DNA of 64,000 nt from Micromonospora marina (GCF_900091565.1 NZ_FMCV01000002.1:124001-188000), one strand, 5' to 3'. Positions 16,940 to 26,310 are shown, numbered from the stretch's first letter. Notes: a model not told the origin generated them from the sequence alone. Numbers and translations are program-made.

Positions 16940-17476
16940 ATGACGGACGGCAGGAACGGGCAGCGGACGCTGGTGCTGCTGCGGCACGCCAAGGCCGAGC
17001 AGCCCGCGGGCGGCCGGGACGCGGAGCGGTCGCTCACCGCGCGGGGTCACGCCGACGCGGCGTCGGCCGGCGCCTGGCTGGCCCGGCGGGGGCTGCTTCC
17101 CGACGTGGTGCTCTGCTCGCCGGCCCGGCGCACCCGGCAGACCTGGCACGACGTGGCGATGGGCATGACCGGCTCGCCGCCGGAGGGCGGCCCGGCGGGT
17201 CCGGTCCCGGCCGTGCGCTACGAGGCAGCCGTGTACGACGCACACCCGGACCAGTTGCTGGACCTCGTGCGAACGGTCGAGCCGACCGCCGGCACCGTGC
17301 TGCTCGTGGCGCACAACCCGGGGGTCTCGCTGCTCTCGACGCTGCTCGACCCGCAGCGGGCCGACCCGGACGGGCTACGTACCACCGATCTCGTGGTGCA
17401 CCGGCCGACGACCCGGTGGGCCGAGCTGGCCCCCGGCGGCGCGCCGCTCACCGCCCGCCACACCGCCCGCGCCTGA
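16940..17476 (+). CDS. SixA-like histidine phosphatase
   Basis: The 178-residue protein has the phosphoglycerate-mutase-like phosphatase signature: the RHA catalytic motif in LVLLRHAKAE (residues ~10-19, His is the phospho-acceptor), CSPARRTRQT and the second catalytic His in LLVAHNPGV. SixA family members remove phosphate from phosphohistidine or small substrates. ATG at 16940 fits the fold start; upstream frame extension to 16265 is spurious. It diverges from the DUF6458 gene and converges with hxlR. Confidence 0.9.
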   Translation: MTDGRNGQRTLVLLRHAKAEQPAGGRDAERSLTARGHADAASAGAWLARRGLLPDVVLCSPARRTRQTWHDVAMGMTGSPPEGGPAGPVPAVRYEAAVYDAHPDQLLDLVRTVEPTAGTVLLVAHNPGVSLLSTLLDPQRADPDGLRTTDLVVHRPTTRWAELAPGGAPLTARHTARA

Positions 17477-17486
17477 CCGGTACGAC

Positions 17487-17894
17487 TCAGACCCGGCTGT
17501 CGTAGGCCGCCCGGCTGGTGAGCACCTCGTCCATGTGCGTCTCGGCCCAGTCCTTCAAGCCCTGGATCGTCTTGAGCAGCGAGAGCCCGAGTGCGGTCAG
17601 CTCGTAGGTGACGGTCACGGGCACTGTCGGCTCGACGGTGCGGGTGACCAGGCCGTCGCGTTCCAGGGCGCGCAGCGTCTGGGTGAGCATCTTCTGGCTG
17701 ACGCCCGCGAGCGTGCGGGACAGCTCCGAATATCGCATCGGGCGCGGGACGCCTGCGCAGTCGGCGCCGAACCGGTGCGAGCCGTCTGTGCGCAGCGCGG
17801 CCAGCACCAGTGTGACCCACTTGTCGGCGATCCGGTCGAGCAGTTGCCGGCTGGGGCACCGGGCCAGGAACGCGTCGTACTCCGCCTTGCTCAT
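17487..17894 (-). CDS. HxlR-family transcriptional regulator
   Basis: The 135-residue protein is a single winged-helix domain of the HxlR class: DRIADKWVTLVLAAL, the recognition-helix region RYSELSRTLAGVSQKMLTQTL and the wing region RDGLVTRTVEPTVPVTVTYEL. ATG has CAGGAG upstream. HxlR proteins often respond to electrophiles or redox stress and commonly sit divergent to the oxidoreductase they control, as here with the aldo/keto reductase. Confidence 0.92.
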   Translation of the reverse strand: MSKAEYDAFLARCPSRQLLDRIADKWVTLVLAALRTDGSHRFGADCAGVPRPMRYSELSRTLAGVSQKMLTQTLRALERDGLVTRTVEPTVPVTVTYELTALGLSLLKTIQGLKDWAETHMDEVLTSRAAYDSRV

Positions 17895-17922
17895 TGCCTG
17901 CTCCTGTCGCCCGGTGAGTTAC

Positions 17923-17936
17923 GCACTTTAAGGTGC
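17923..17936. promoter_or_regulatory. Candidate HxlR operator
   Basis: GCACTTTAAGGTGC is a 14-bp near-palindrome in the 136-base gap between hxlR and the divergent aldo/keto reductase, 28 bases from the hxlR start. Position and symmetry fit an autoregulatory operator. Confidence 0.45.
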
Positions 17937-18030
17937 CTACTTCCCGACAGAAAGCTACACCCCGATAGTGGAGGTCGGCACCGCGACCCGGCGGTGCCAC
18001 GAACGACGACGAGAGCCAAGAGGTACACAC

Positions 18031-18897
18031 ATGGCCCGCACCACCCTTCCCGGCGGCACCTGGACGCTTGGCGACCTGACCGTCACCCGGTTCGGCTACG
18101 GCGCGATGCAACTAGCGGGCCCCTGGGTCATGGGAGCGCCCGCCGACCACGACGGCGCCCTGGCGGTGCTACGCGAGACGGTCGCGCTCGGCATCACCCA
18201 CATCGACACCAGCGCGGCGTACGGGCCGTACGTCACCAACCGGCTGATCCGGGAGGCGCTGCACCCGTACCCGGAGTCGCTGCACGTCGTCACGAAGGTC
18301 GGCGCGGACCGGGACGAGCAGGGCGGCTGGCCCACGGCCCGGGATGCCCAGAGCCTGCGCCGGCAGGTCCGGGAGAACCTGGAGACGCTCGGCGTGGACG
18401 CGCTCGGCCTGGTCAACCTACGGCTCGGTGACGCCACGGGCCCGCAGCCCGGGTCGCTCGCCGAGGCGCTGGAAACGCTCGCCGCGCTCCAGCAGGAGGG
18501 TCTGATCCGCCACCTGGGCCTGAGCAACGTGACGCCGGAGCAGGTGGCCGAGGCGCGGAGGATCGCGCCGATCGTCTGCGTGCAGAACCGGTACAACCTG
18601 GCCCACCGCGGTGACGACGACCTGATCGACGAGCTGGCCGGGCAGGGTGTCGCCTACGTGCCGTTCTTCCCGCTCGGCGGCTTCACGCCGTTGCAGTCCT
18701 CGGCGTTGTCGGCGGTGGCCGAACGCCTGAGGGCGACGCCGATGGGCGTCGCCCTGGCCTGGCTGCTGCGGCGCTCGCCGAACATCCTGCTGATCCCCGG
18801 CACGAAGTCCGTCGCGCACCTGCACGAGAACGTCGCCGGAGCGGGGCTGGCCCTCTCCGGCGACGACCTCGCCGAGCTGGACCGGATCGGGCGCTGA
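18031..18897 (+). CDS. Aldo/keto reductase
   Basis: The 288-residue protein is a TIM-barrel aldo/keto reductase: HIDTSAAYGP contains the catalytic Asp and Tyr, VVTKVG the Lys, and IPGTKSVAHLHENV binds NADP. The position normally holding the catalytic His reads LGLVNLRLG, i.e. Asn, as in a YdbC-like subgroup. The start ATG follows AAGAGGTACACAC. It reduces aldehydes or ketones with NADPH; the true substrate is unknown. Divergent HxlR is the likely regulator. Confidence 0.92.
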   Translation: MARTTLPGGTWTLGDLTVTRFGYGAMQLAGPWVMGAPADHDGALAVLRETVALGITHIDTSAAYGPYVTNRLIREALHPYPESLHVVTKVGADRDEQGGWPTARDAQSLRRQVRENLETLGVDALGLVNLRLGDATGPQPGSLAEALETLAALQQEGLIRHLGLSNVTPEQVAEARRIAPIVCVQNRYNLAHRGDDDLIDELAGQGVAYVPFFPLGGFTPLQSSALSAVAERLRATPMGVALAWLLRRSPNILLIPGTKSVAHLHENVAGAGLALSGDDLAELDRIGR

Positions 18898-18906
18898 GCC
18901 TCGGCG

Positions 18907-19176
18907 TCAGGACGGCGGAGCCGTCGGCGGAGGCGGGTCGGGCGGCGGCGGCATCATCGCGGTCGGATGCGAGAGCCGGTTCTCCTCCACGATGAGTGTG
19001 CGGGCCCGCTTGCGGCGGTCCTGCCAGAACCACAGCGTGGTCAGCAGGACGCCCAGCCCGGCCAGGATGAACACCCAGCCGACCGCGCGCAGGTCGATCC
19101 ACCAGACGTTGGCCCGGATGGCGAAGGTCATGATCGCGCCGAGCGCGATGAGAAAGATGGCGCTACCAATGCCCAT
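18907..19176 (-). CDS. DUF6458-family small membrane protein (copy 2)
   Basis: The 89-residue protein begins MGIGSAIFLIALGAIMTFAI and has two transmembrane helices, matching the copy at 16532-16822 through the helices; the tails differ, this one ending in PPPPDPPPPTAPPS. GGGGGAG lies upstream of the ATG. Its stop converges 9 bases from the aldo/keto reductase stop. Function unknown. Confidence 0.85.
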   Translation of the reverse strand: MGIGSAIFLIALGAIMTFAIRANVWWIDLRAVGWVFILAGLGVLLTTLWFWQDRRKRARTLIVEENRLSHPTAMMPPPPDPPPPTAPPS

Positions 19177-19278
19177 GTGCGCTGCACTCCCCCGTGCGAT
19201 GGCCGTGGGCGTACTCCGGTCGTGGTCCGCGACGGTTACCCGCCACCGGGCCGCCTATCCACCCCGGGGCGTACGCAC

Positions 19279-19316
19279 GACGACGGCCGGCGGGCTGGTG
19301 CCCGCCGGCCGTCGTC
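19279..19316 (-). terminator. Terminator of the acyl-CoA dehydrogenase gene
   Basis: A 17-bp perfect stem, GACGACGGCCGGCGGGC with its complement, around TGGT, lies 47 bases past the acyl-CoA dehydrogenase stop on the minus strand. Confidence 0.8.
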
Positions 19317-19362
19317 ATGAGGGGGAGAGTGACGTTTCAGGGGTGAAAGCCCCCGGAAGGGC

Positions 19363-21219
19363 TCAGAAAGCCTCCTCCGGGAGGTCCATGATCTCCAGGT
19401 CGGCGCCCTCGATGATCCGCCGGTCGGCGCCGATGCGGGGCAGCACCTCGCGGGCGAAGAACCGGGCGGCGGCGACCTTGCCGGTGTAGAAGGACCTGTC
19501 GGCCGCGGAGACCTCGCCGGCCAGCGCCTTCAGCGCCACGTCCGCCTGCTTCTGCAGGAGCCAGCCGACCACCAGGTCGCCGATCGCCAGCAGGAAGCGG
19601 CGGCTGCCCAGGCCGACCTTGTAGAGCGCGCGGGTGTCGCCGCCCTGGGCCTCGCCCAGCCAGCCGGTCATCACGCCGAGGATGTTCTGGATCTCGGCGA
19701 GCGCCTTGCCGAGCGCCTGACGCTCCTCCTTGAGCTGGCCGTTGCCGGCCTCGGAGGCGATGTGCTCCTGGATCTCGGCGGCGACCGCCATCAGGGCCTT
19801 GCCGTTGTCCCGGACGATCTTCCGGAAGATCAGGTCGAGGCTCTGGATCGCGGTGGTGCCCTCGTACAGGGTGTCGATCTTGGCGTCCCGGACGTACTGC
19901 TCCAGCGGGTAGTCCTGGAGGAAGCCGGAGCCGCCGTAGGTCTGGAGCGACTCGTGGCCGAGCAGCTCGTACGCCCGCTCCGAGCCGACACCCTTGACCA
20001 GCGGCAGGAGCAGGTCGTTGACGCGCTTGGCCAGCTTGGTGGCCTTCTCGTCACCGGCCGCCTCGGCGACCGCGACCTTGTCCTGCCAGCTCGCGGTGTA
20101 GCAGACCAGCGCGCGCAGGCCCTCGGCGTACGACTTCTGCAGCAGCAGCGAGCGACGCACGTCCGGGTGGTGGGTGACGGTCACCCGCGGGGCGGTCTTG
20201 TCCGCCATCTGGGTCAGGTCGGCGCCCTGCACCCGGTTCTTGGCGTACTCCAGCGCGTTCAGGTAGCCGGTGGAGAGCGTGGCGATCGCCTTCGTGCCGA
20301 CCATCATCCGGGCGTACTCGATGATCATGAACATCTGGCGGATGCCGTCGTGCTTCTCGCCCAGCAGCCAGCCCTTGGCCGGTACGCCGTGCTCGCCGAA
20401 GGTCACCTCGCAGGTGTTCGAGACCTTCAGGCCCATCTTGTGCTCGACGTTCGTGGCGTAGACGCCGTTGCGCTCGCCCAGCTCGCCGGTTTCGGCGTCG
20501 AAGTGGTACTTCGGCACGACGAACAGCGACAGGCCCTTGGTGCCCGGGCCGCCCACACCCTCGACGCCGACCGGGCGGGCCAGCACGTAGTGCACGATGT
20601 TGTCGCTCAGATCGTGCTCACCGGAGGTGATGAAGCGCTTCACGCCCTCGATGTGCCACGAGCCGTCCGGCTGCTGGATCGCCCGGGTACGGCCGGCGCC
20701 CACGTCGGAGCCGGCGTCCGGCTCGGTGAGGACCATGGTCGAGCCCCACTGCTTCTCGATGAACAGCCGGGCCCACTTCTTCTGCTCCTCGGTGCCCTCG
20801 ACGTGCAGCACGTGTGCGAAGGACGGGCCGGAGGCGTACATCCAGACCGGGGCGTTGGCGCCGAGCACCAGCTCGGCGAGCGACCACCAGAGGGCGCGCG
20901 GGGCGTTGGTGCCGCCCAGGGCCTCCGGCAGGTCCAGGCGCCAGAACTCGGAGTCCATGAACGCCTTGTACGACTTCTTGAACGACTCCGGCAGCGGTGC
21001 GGTGTGCGTCGCCGGGTCGAAGACCGGCGGGTTGCGGTCGCTGTCCGAGTAGCTGGCAGCCAGGTCCTCGCGAGCGAGGCGGTCGACCTCGGAGAGGAAA
21101 CTGCGGGCGGTGTCGACGTCCAGGTCGGTGTACGGCGCCTGGCCGAACGTCCGGTCCGCCCCGAAGACCTCGAACAGGTTGAACTCGAGGTCCCGCACGT
21201 TGCTCTTGTAGTGGGTCAT
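19363..21219 (-). CDS. Long-form acyl-CoA dehydrogenase (FadE5-like, ~600 aa class)
   Basis: At 618 residues this belongs to the long bacterial acyl-CoA dehydrogenases. Visible parts are an N-terminal extension ([18 protein letters not shown]), the FAD/substrate core with [15 protein letters not shown] and RFITSGEHD, a C-terminal helical domain ([33 protein letters not shown]) and an extra C-terminal domain. It performs the first step of beta-oxidation and passes electrons to ETF. The operator upstream matches one in front of etfD, the membrane acceptor of ETF electrons, linking the two genes. Start ATG is the only good one; a GGGGCCAGCG leader gives a weak ribosome site. Confidence 0.93.
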   Translation of the reverse strand: MTHYKSNVRDLEFNLFEVFGADRTFGQAPYTDLDVDTARSFLSEVDRLAREDLAASYSDSDRNPPVFDPATHTAPLPESFKKSYKAFMDSEFWRLDLPEALGGTNAPRALWWSLAELVLGANAPVWMYASGPSFAHVLHVEGTEEQKKWARLFIEKQWGSTMVLTEPDAGSDVGAGRTRAIQQPDGSWHIEGVKRFITSGEHDLSDNIVHYVLARPVGVEGVGGPGTKGLSLFVVPKYHFDAETGELGERNGVYATNVEHKMGLKVSNTCEVTFGEHGVPAKGWLLGEKHDGIRQMFMIIEYARMMVGTKAIATLSTGYLNALEYAKNRVQGADLTQMADKTAPRVTVTHHPDVRRSLLLQKSYAEGLRALVCYTASWQDKVAVAEAAGDEKATKLAKRVNDLLLPLVKGVGSERAYELLGHESLQTYGGSGFLQDYPLEQYVRDAKIDTLYEGTTAIQSLDLIFRKIVRDNGKALMAVAAEIQEHIASEAGNGQLKEERQALGKALAEIQNILGVMTGWLGEAQGGDTRALYKVGLGSRRFLLAIGDLVVGWLLQKQADVALKALAGEVSAADRSFYTGKVAAARFFAREVLPRIGADRRIIEGADLEIMDLPEEAF

Positions 21220-21247
21220 GCTCGCTGGCCCCGCTTCCCGGACAGGT

Positions 21248-21289
21248 GTTACCGATCAGTAACTCCAGACTGTATTACTCACCGGTAGG
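21248..21289 (-). promoter_or_regulatory. Two tandem TetR/FadR-type operators in front of the acyl-CoA dehydrogenase
   Basis: GTTACCGATCAGTAAC (21248-21263) is a near-perfect palindrome. A second, degenerate site TTACTCACCGGTAGG (21275-21289) matches its reverse complement at 12 of 15 positions. They lie 29-70 bases upstream of the start. The same palindrome, GTTACCCAGCAGTAAC, precedes etfD at 40399-40414. Confidence 0.7.
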
Positions 21290-21339
21290 CAACGACAAGC
21301 CGATCTCGGAAGTGACAGCGATTACACACTTCCCGTTCA

Positions 21340-22464
21340 TCAGTCGGCGGCGCCGACCTCCCAGCTCGGAACCGGGGAGGCGGTGGTGCTGCGCGGGCCG
21401 ACGTACTCCATCAGGACCAGCGCGATGTCGTCGTCGAGCCGGCCGTGCACCCACTCGACAAGGGCCGTCTCCAACGAGGCCAGCCCGTCCGCGACGGTGC
21501 CGTGGCCGAGCAGCCGCCAGGCCCGGTCCGCGGTGGGGAAGAACTCGCCGTCCCGGCGCGCCTCGCCCAGCCCGTCGGTGAACAGCAGCAGCCGGTCGCC
21601 CGGTTCCAGCCGTTCCACCCGGGGCCGGACGACGGGCATGAAACCGAGCGGCGGCGCGGGCGCGGGCGGCTCCAGCGGGATCACCGCGCCCCGGCGTAGC
21701 AGCAACGGCGGCGGGTGCCCGCAGTTGACGATGGTGAGCGTGCCGCCGCGCTCCTCGACCAACGCCGCAGTGACGAAGTCCTCGTCGCCGACGTTGCGGG
21801 CCACCGCGCGGTCCAGGTCGGTCACCACCGCGCGCAGGTCGGCCCGCTCGTACGCGACGTGCCGGTAGGAGCCGAGCACGATGCTGGCCAGGCGGACCGC
21901 CTCCAGCCCCTTGCCCCGCACGTCACCGATGATCATCCGCACGCCGTACGGGGTGTCCATCACCTCGTACAGGTCGCCGCCGATCTCGGCCGTGGCGGTG
22001 GAGGAGATGTACCGCGCGGCCACCGCGAGCGTGCCGACCTGCGGGCCGAGCGGTCGCAACACCGCCTGCTGAGCGACCGAGGCGAGCCGGGACAGTTCCG
22101 CGATCCGGTCCGCCTGACGCTGGCGGATCGCCGCCGTGGCACCCGCGATCGCGGTCGCCGCCCCGACGGCTGTCACGTTGACCACAGTCACCAGCGGACT
22201 GCCCCGCTCGGCGACGGCGAAGCCGACACCGATGGCGGTGGCCAGGCCGCCGACCGCGAGCACCACCCGCCAGGACGCCAGCGCCGCCGCGAGGAACGGC
22301 GCGACCACCATCAGCGCGATGTAGTGCGCCGGGCGGCCGTCCGCCAGCTCCACCGCGACCACGATCGCGAGCAGCGCGAGGGCCGCGCCGAGACCGGCGC
22401 GGGATCCGGGACTCAGCGGGCCTCGGCCCGGCTGGAAGGGTTGCGTGCGTACATCGGACAGCAT
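21340..22464 (-). CDS. Membrane PP2C/SpoIIE-type serine phosphatase
   Basis: The 374-residue protein has about four N-terminal transmembrane helices (residues ~20-120), a short helical linker and a C-terminal SpoIIE/RsbU-type PP2C domain: EIGGDLYEV, MIIGDVRGKGLEA, VNCGHPPPLL and LLLFTDGLGEAR carry the metal-binding Asp residues. Such phosphatases usually act on anti-anti-sigma factors in partner-switching pathways; no partner is nearby. The start ATG at 22464 is the first sensible one but lacks a strong ribosome site, so the N-terminus is uncertain. Confidence 0.88.
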   Translation of the reverse strand: MLSDVRTQPFQPGRGPLSPGSRAGLGAALALLAIVVAVELADGRPAHYIALMVVAPFLAAALASWRVVLAVGGLATAIGVGFAVAERGSPLVTVVNVTAVGAATAIAGATAAIRQRQADRIAELSRLASVAQQAVLRPLGPQVGTLAVAARYISSTATAEIGGDLYEVMDTPYGVRMIIGDVRGKGLEAVRLASIVLGSYRHVAYERADLRAVVTDLDRAVARNVGDEDFVTAALVEERGGTLTIVNCGHPPPLLLRRGAVIPLEPPAPAPPLGFMPVVRPRVERLEPGDRLLLFTDGLGEARRDGEFFPTADRAWRLLGHGTVADGLASLETALVEWVHGRLDDDIALVLMEYVGPRSTTASPVPSWEVGAAD

Positions 22465-22532
22465 GCCTGATGGACGGGAACGGGAGAATGAACCTGGCCC
22501 GTCGGTCGTGGAAGTTCTGCCCGAGTGGCCGG

Positions 22533-23165
22533 TCAGCCGAGCACCTCGTACCGGACGTTCACGTGGCCGAGGCCGGTCGCGGCGATGGTCGCGAACGCGG
22601 CGCGGGACAGGTCCAGGCACCGGCCCTCGATGAACGGGCCACGGTCGTTGATCCGCACCACCACCGACTTGCCGTTGTCCGGGTTGGTGACCCGGACCTT
22701 GGTGTTGAACGGCAGCGTCTTGTGCGCCGCGGTGAGCGCGTTCGGGTCGAACGTCTCGCCGTTCGCCGTCATCTGGCCCTCGGCGTAGAAGGAGGCGCCG
22801 CAGGAGCCGCTGTCCACGACCTTCGGGCTGCTCGTCTTCTTCGCCGTCGGGGAGGGGGAGGCGGTCCGCGCCTTGCTCCGCGAGGCCGCCTGGGTGCGGC
22901 TCGCCTTCGGGCTCGCAGTGGCCTTCGGCGACGGGCTGAGACTCGCGCTCGGCGAGGCCGACGCGGTCGGCGAGGGGGCGGCCGACGTGGCGGCGGGCGT
23001 GCTGGGCGGCGTCTGGACCGCGACCGGCCCGGCGGGCGGCTCGGCGGAGGTGAGCCGCACGGCGCCGACGGTACCGCCGACCGCGAGCGCCACACCGACC
23101 GCCGCGGTCGCGGCGATGGCGGCGGGCGAGGAGAACCTGCGGGTACGAAGGTGCCTAGCAGCCAC
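22533..23165 (-). CDS. RlpA-like double-psi beta-barrel protein, membrane-anchored
   Basis: GTG 23165 has AAAGGA at 7 bases; the much longer frame to 23855 would run through the divergent PRTase gene and is rejected. The 210-residue protein has an N-terminal membrane anchor/signal (residues ~12-35), a Ser/Pro/Ala/Lys-rich spacer, and a C-terminal RlpA domain with [44 protein letters not shown] and [13 protein letters not shown]. RlpA proteins are septal/cell-wall proteins, some being lytic transglycosylases, and the catalytic Asp of the NDRGPF motif is present. Located outside the membrane. Confidence 0.9.
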   Translation of the reverse strand: MAARHLRTRRFSSPAAIAATAAVGVALAVGGTVGAVRLTSAEPPAGPVAVQTPPSTPAATSAAPSPTASASPSASLSPSPKATASPKASRTQAASRSKARTASPSPTAKKTSSPKVVDSGSCGASFYAEGQMTANGETFDPNALTAAHKTLPFNTKVRVTNPDNGKSVVVRINDRGPFIEGRCLDLSRAAFATIAATGLGHVNVRYEVLG

Positions 23166-23325
23166 CGGCCCGGTCCTTTCGTCAACTGAACAAACCGGCC
23201 CGGACCGTAACGAGAGAAGCACTTCCGAAGTCAACGTGATCATGGTGCTATGCCCGCATTTACCCTGGTACGTGTAGCCGATCACGCCACACTCGATCGG
23301 CCGAACGGCCCACCGATCCGCCAGG

Positions 23326-23874
23326 ATGGAAACCGTGCTGAGTCGTCGCCTGGTCGAGCTGTTCGGGTGGATCGACCCCGGCCCGGGCAGCACCCACCTG
23401 GTCAGCGACATCTCCGGCTGGTGGCGTGACCCCCAGGTGCTGGCCCAGGTCGGACCGGCGGTGGCCGGGCTGTTCCCCGAGGACCGCCCGAGTGTCGTGA
23501 TCGCTCCCGAGGTGACCGGGCTGCTGCTCGGCCCGCTGGTCGCGGTCGCCGCCGGGGCCGGCTTCCTGCCCGCGTACAAGGACGGTGGCGAACGACGCCG
23601 GGTCGGGCCGACGCGCTGGGCGCAGACACCCCCCGACCACCGGGGACAGCGGCTGCGGATCGGCGTGGACGGTCGGCGGCTGCGCCCCGGCGACCGGGTG
23701 CTGCTGGTCGACGACTGGGTCGACACCGGCGCGCAGCTCGACGCGCTGTGCCTGGTCGTCCGGGACGCCGGGGCCGACCTGATCGGCGCCGCCGCGCTCG
23801 TCGCGACCTGCCCGCCCGAGGTCGCCGAGCGGCTGAGGCTGCGCGCCCTGGTCACCGGTGCCGACCTGCCGTGA
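23326..23874 (+). CDS. Phosphoribosyltransferase-domain protein
   Basis: The 182-residue protein has a type I PRTase fold with the PRPP-binding signature [13 protein letters not shown] (residues ~125-137) and an upstream [17 protein letters not shown] segment. The Asp-Asp pair and TG of the PRPP loop are intact. The base or acceptor substrate is unclear; adenine-PRTase-like is the nearest impression. ATG 23326 or GTG 23335 could be the start. It is divergent to the RlpA gene across 160 bases. Confidence 0.82.
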   Translation: METVLSRRLVELFGWIDPGPGSTHLVSDISGWWRDPQVLAQVGPAVAGLFPEDRPSVVIAPEVTGLLLGPLVAVAAGAGFLPAYKDGGERRRVGPTRWAQTPPDHRGQRLRIGVDGRRLRPGDRVLLVDDWVDTGAQLDALCLVVRDAGADLIGAAALVATCPPEVAERLRLRALVTGADLP

Positions 23875-23915
23875 GGCCGCCGGCGGGGGCGGGAGCGTGC
23901 CGTAGCGTCGGCGGC

Positions 23916-24329
23916 ATGTGGCCCCGCATCGGTGGATTACGCGCACTCGCCCTCGGCACGCCCGGCGAGCTGCGTACCCGGCTCAACACCCTCGTCCTCT
24001 CCGGTCTGAAGACCGCCACCGCCGGTCTCGTGCAGGAGTACGACCAGGAGGGCGAGGAACTGGAGTACGTCGGCGAGCGGCTGGTGCTGGTCGACGACAA
24101 CGACGGGTTCGTCGGCGTCGTCGAGGTGACAGACGTCGAGGTGGTGCGCTTCGCCGACGTGCCGTGGGACTTCGCCCGCGCCGAGGGCGAGGGCGACCGC
24201 TCGATCGAGGAGTGGCGCGAGGGCCACGACGCCTACTGGGCCCGGCAGGGCACGCCGGTCACCGACGACACCCGGATCGTCTGCCTCCGGTTCCGGCTGG
24301 TCTCCACAGAGGGCAGCGTCGGCACCTAA
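23916..24329 (+). CDS. ASCH-domain protein
   Basis: The 137-residue protein matches the ASCH fold (RNA-binding PUA-like): [20 protein letters not shown] near the start, [29 protein letters not shown] in the middle region and [10 protein letters not shown], typical of the YqfB/amidohydrolase-like branch. Starts at ATG 23916, 41 bases after the PRTase gene. Its stop overlaps the convergent LLM oxidoreductase stop by three bases. RNA or modified-nucleoside binding is likely from the family; function here is unknown. Confidence 0.82.
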   Translation: MWPRIGGLRALALGTPGELRTRLNTLVLSGLKTATAGLVQEYDQEGEELEYVGERLVLVDDNDGFVGVVEVTDVEVVRFADVPWDFARAEGEGDRSIEEWREGHDAYWARQGTPVTDDTRIVCLRFRLVSTEGSVGT

Positions 24330-25207
24330 CCCGCCCGGCGCAGCTCCGGCAGCAGCGCCGCCGCCTCCACCAGCACCGCCTCGTCGCCCGCGTACCAGCT
24401 GCTGGCCCGGGGCCAGTGCGTCACCACGTCGGTGAAGCCCAGCCGGGCCGCCCGGGCCACCTGCTCGGCGAGGAAATCGGCGCTGGTCAACGAGAACACC
24501 GGCGCCGAGTCCAGCGACAGGTAGCGGTCGAGCGTCACCGGGTCACGGCCGGCCTCCTCCAGCGTCCGCGTCATCCGGCCCGACAGCTCCGCCACCGTGC
24601 CCCACCACGCCTCGACGTCGTCGCCACCGAGCCCGGTGGTGACCCAGCCCTGCCCGAACCGGGCGACCAGCCGCATCGAGCGCGGACCGTTCGCGGCCAT
24701 CACGAACGGCACCCGCGGCTGCTGGACGCACCCCGGGTTGTTGCGCGCGTCCACGGCGGTGAACCACTCCCCGCGCCAGGTCGTGCCGTCCTCCCGCAGG
24801 ATCGCGTCGAGCAGCTCGGTGAACTCGGCGAACCGGTCCACGCGCCGCCGGGGCGGCAGCGTCTCGCCGCCGAGCACCGCCGAGTCGAAGCCGATACCGC
24901 CCGCGCCGAGACCGAGCAGCACCCGGCCCTCCGACACGTCGTCCAGCGCGGTCACCTGCCGGGCGAACGCCGCCGGATGCCGGAAGTTCGGCGAGGCCAC
25001 GAGCGTCCCGAGCTGCACCCGGGACGTCACGCCGGCCGCCGCGGTGAGCGTCGTCCACGAGTCGAACCACGGCCCGTCGACCAGGTCACGCCAGCCCAGG
25101 TGGTCGTAGGTCCAGGCGTGGTCGAAGCCCCACTCGTCCACCTGGGCCCACCGCCGACGTGCTTCCGACCAGCGCTGGTCGGGCAGGATCACGATGCCGA
25201 TTCGCAT
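24326..25207 (-). CDS. LLM-class F420-dependent oxidoreductase
   Basis: The 293-residue TIM-barrel protein starts MRIGIVILPDQRWSEARRRW and has DHAWTYDHLGW, LGTLVASPNFRHPAAFARQV, GRVLLGLGAGG and PFVMAANGPRSMRLVARFG, the luciferase-like monooxygenase pattern. Actinobacterial members mainly use F420 rather than FMN. Start ATG 25207 follows from the fold; the frame running to 26362 is a shadow of the MerR-PP2C gene. Substrate unknown. Confidence 0.9.
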   Translation of the reverse strand: MRIGIVILPDQRWSEARRRWAQVDEWGFDHAWTYDHLGWRDLVDGPWFDSWTTLTAAAGVTSRVQLGTLVASPNFRHPAAFARQVTALDDVSEGRVLLGLGAGGIGFDSAVLGGETLPPRRRVDRFAEFTELLDAILREDGTTWRGEWFTAVDARNNPGCVQQPRVPFVMAANGPRSMRLVARFGQGWVTTGLGGDDVEAWWGTVAELSGRMTRTLEEAGRDPVTLDRYLSLDSAPVFSLTSADFLAEQVARAARLGFTDVVTHWPRASSWYAGDEAVLVEAAALLPELRRAG

Positions 25208-25257
25208 GATCGCCAGGGTACGACCCGGGCCGGACATGCCGGCCCGGGTCGCGAGGA

Positions 25258-26310
25258 TCACGCCGCCACGTCGGCGACCACGCACGCGATGTTGTCCGGC
25301 GCGCCGGCCGCGTACGCCAGCTCGACCAGGCGCCCGACGGCGTTCTCCGGATCGTCCGCCTCCGCCAGCGCGGCGTGCAGCGCGCCCGGCTCCACCACTG
25401 CCGAGAGACCGTCGGAGCAGAGCAGGTAGCGGTCGCCGGGCAGCGCGGTCCGCAGCGCCAGATCCGCCTCCACCTCCGCGCCCGCGCCGAGCGCCCGGGC
25501 CAGCAGTGCCCGCTGCGGATGCGCCCCGGCCTCGGCCGGTGTGAGCCTCCCCTGGTCGACGAGCGTCTGCACGTACGTGTGGTCCCGGGTGAGCCGGGAC
25601 AGCTCGCCGCCGCGCAGCAGGTACGCCCGGCTGTCCCCGACGTGCACCAGGGCGAGCCGGCTGCCGCGCCGCACCAGCGCGGTGAGCGTGGTGGCCGGCT
25701 GGTCCGCGTCGGTGGCGTGCGCGCGTACCGCCCGGTCGGCCCGGGCCACCGCGTCGGCCAGCGCGGCGAGCAGGTCGCCCCGCGACCCGTCCCCCTGCTC
25801 CAGCGGCCGCAGCGCCTCCACCGCCGCAGCGCTCGCAGTGGACCCGGCCGGACCGCGTACGCCGTCGGCGACCGCGAGCAGCGCCGCGCTCGCGTACGCG
25901 GTGTCCTCGTTGGAAGCACGGATCGTCCCGGTCTCGCAGCGCGTCGCGTACCGGAAGGTGGTCTCGGACATGGTGGTGCCCCTCTCGCTGAGCCTGTCGA
26001 CGAGGAGCGCGACGGCCCGGCCGCGCGCCGCGGTGTCCGCGCTGACCTGCCGCCACCAGGCGTCGAGCGCCTCGGCGGCGGCAACGGGCGGCAGGCCGCA
26101 GACGGTACGGATCTCGGCCAGCGGCATCCCGGCCCGGCGCAGCCCGGCGATCAACCGCGCCCGGTCCCGCTGCTCCGGCGCGTAGTAGCGGTAACCCGAG
26201 TGCGGGTCCACCGCGGCCGGGGGCAGCAGCCCGCAGTCGTCGTAGATGCGCAACGCCTTGGCGCTCAGGCCGGTCGCGCGGGCGAACGCGCCGATGGTCA
26301 GCAGTCGCAC
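25258..26310 (-). CDS. MerR-type regulator fused to a PP2C serine/threonine phosphatase
   Basis: GTG 26310 has GGGGGAGGA five bases upstream; product 350 residues. Residues 1-~110 are a MerR DNA-binding domain and dimerisation helix (TIGAFARATGLSAKALRIYD, SGYRYYAPEQRDRARLI). Residues ~114-350 are a PP2C phosphatase (RASNEDTAY, LLAVADGV, VHVGDSRAYLLRGGEL, YLLCSDGLSAVV, GAPDNIACVV). The usual DGMGG metal-site motif reads DGVRG. An internal ATG at 25971 with GAGAGGGG upstream would yield the phosphatase alone. Inferred role: a transcription factor whose own output or partner is controlled by dephosphorylation. Confidence 0.88.
   Translation of the reverse strand: MRLLTIGAFARATGLSAKALRIYDDCGLLPPAAVDPHSGYRYYAPEQRDRARLIAGLRRAGMPLAEIRTVCGLPPVAAAEALDAWWRQVSADTAARGRAVALLVDRLSERGTTMSETTFRYATRCETGTIRASNEDTAYASAALLAVADGVRGPAGSTASAAAVEALRPLEQGDGSRGDLLAALADAVARADRAVRAHATDADQPATTLTALVRRGSRLALVHVGDSRAYLLRGGELSRLTRDHTYVQTLVDQGRLTPAEAGAHPQRALLARALGAGAEVEADLALRTALPGDRYLLCSDGLSAVVEPGALHAALAEADDPENAVGRLVELAYAAGAPDNIACVVADVAA

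Noticed and set aside
19762..21288. 508-codon plus-strand ORF opposite the acyl-CoA dehydrogenase
   Set aside because: Antisense shadow of a gene with clear catalytic motifs.
22533..23855. Long form (440 codons) of the RlpA gene
   Set aside because: It would run antisense through the PRTase gene; the GTG at 23165 has a good ribosome site and a signal/anchor directly after it.
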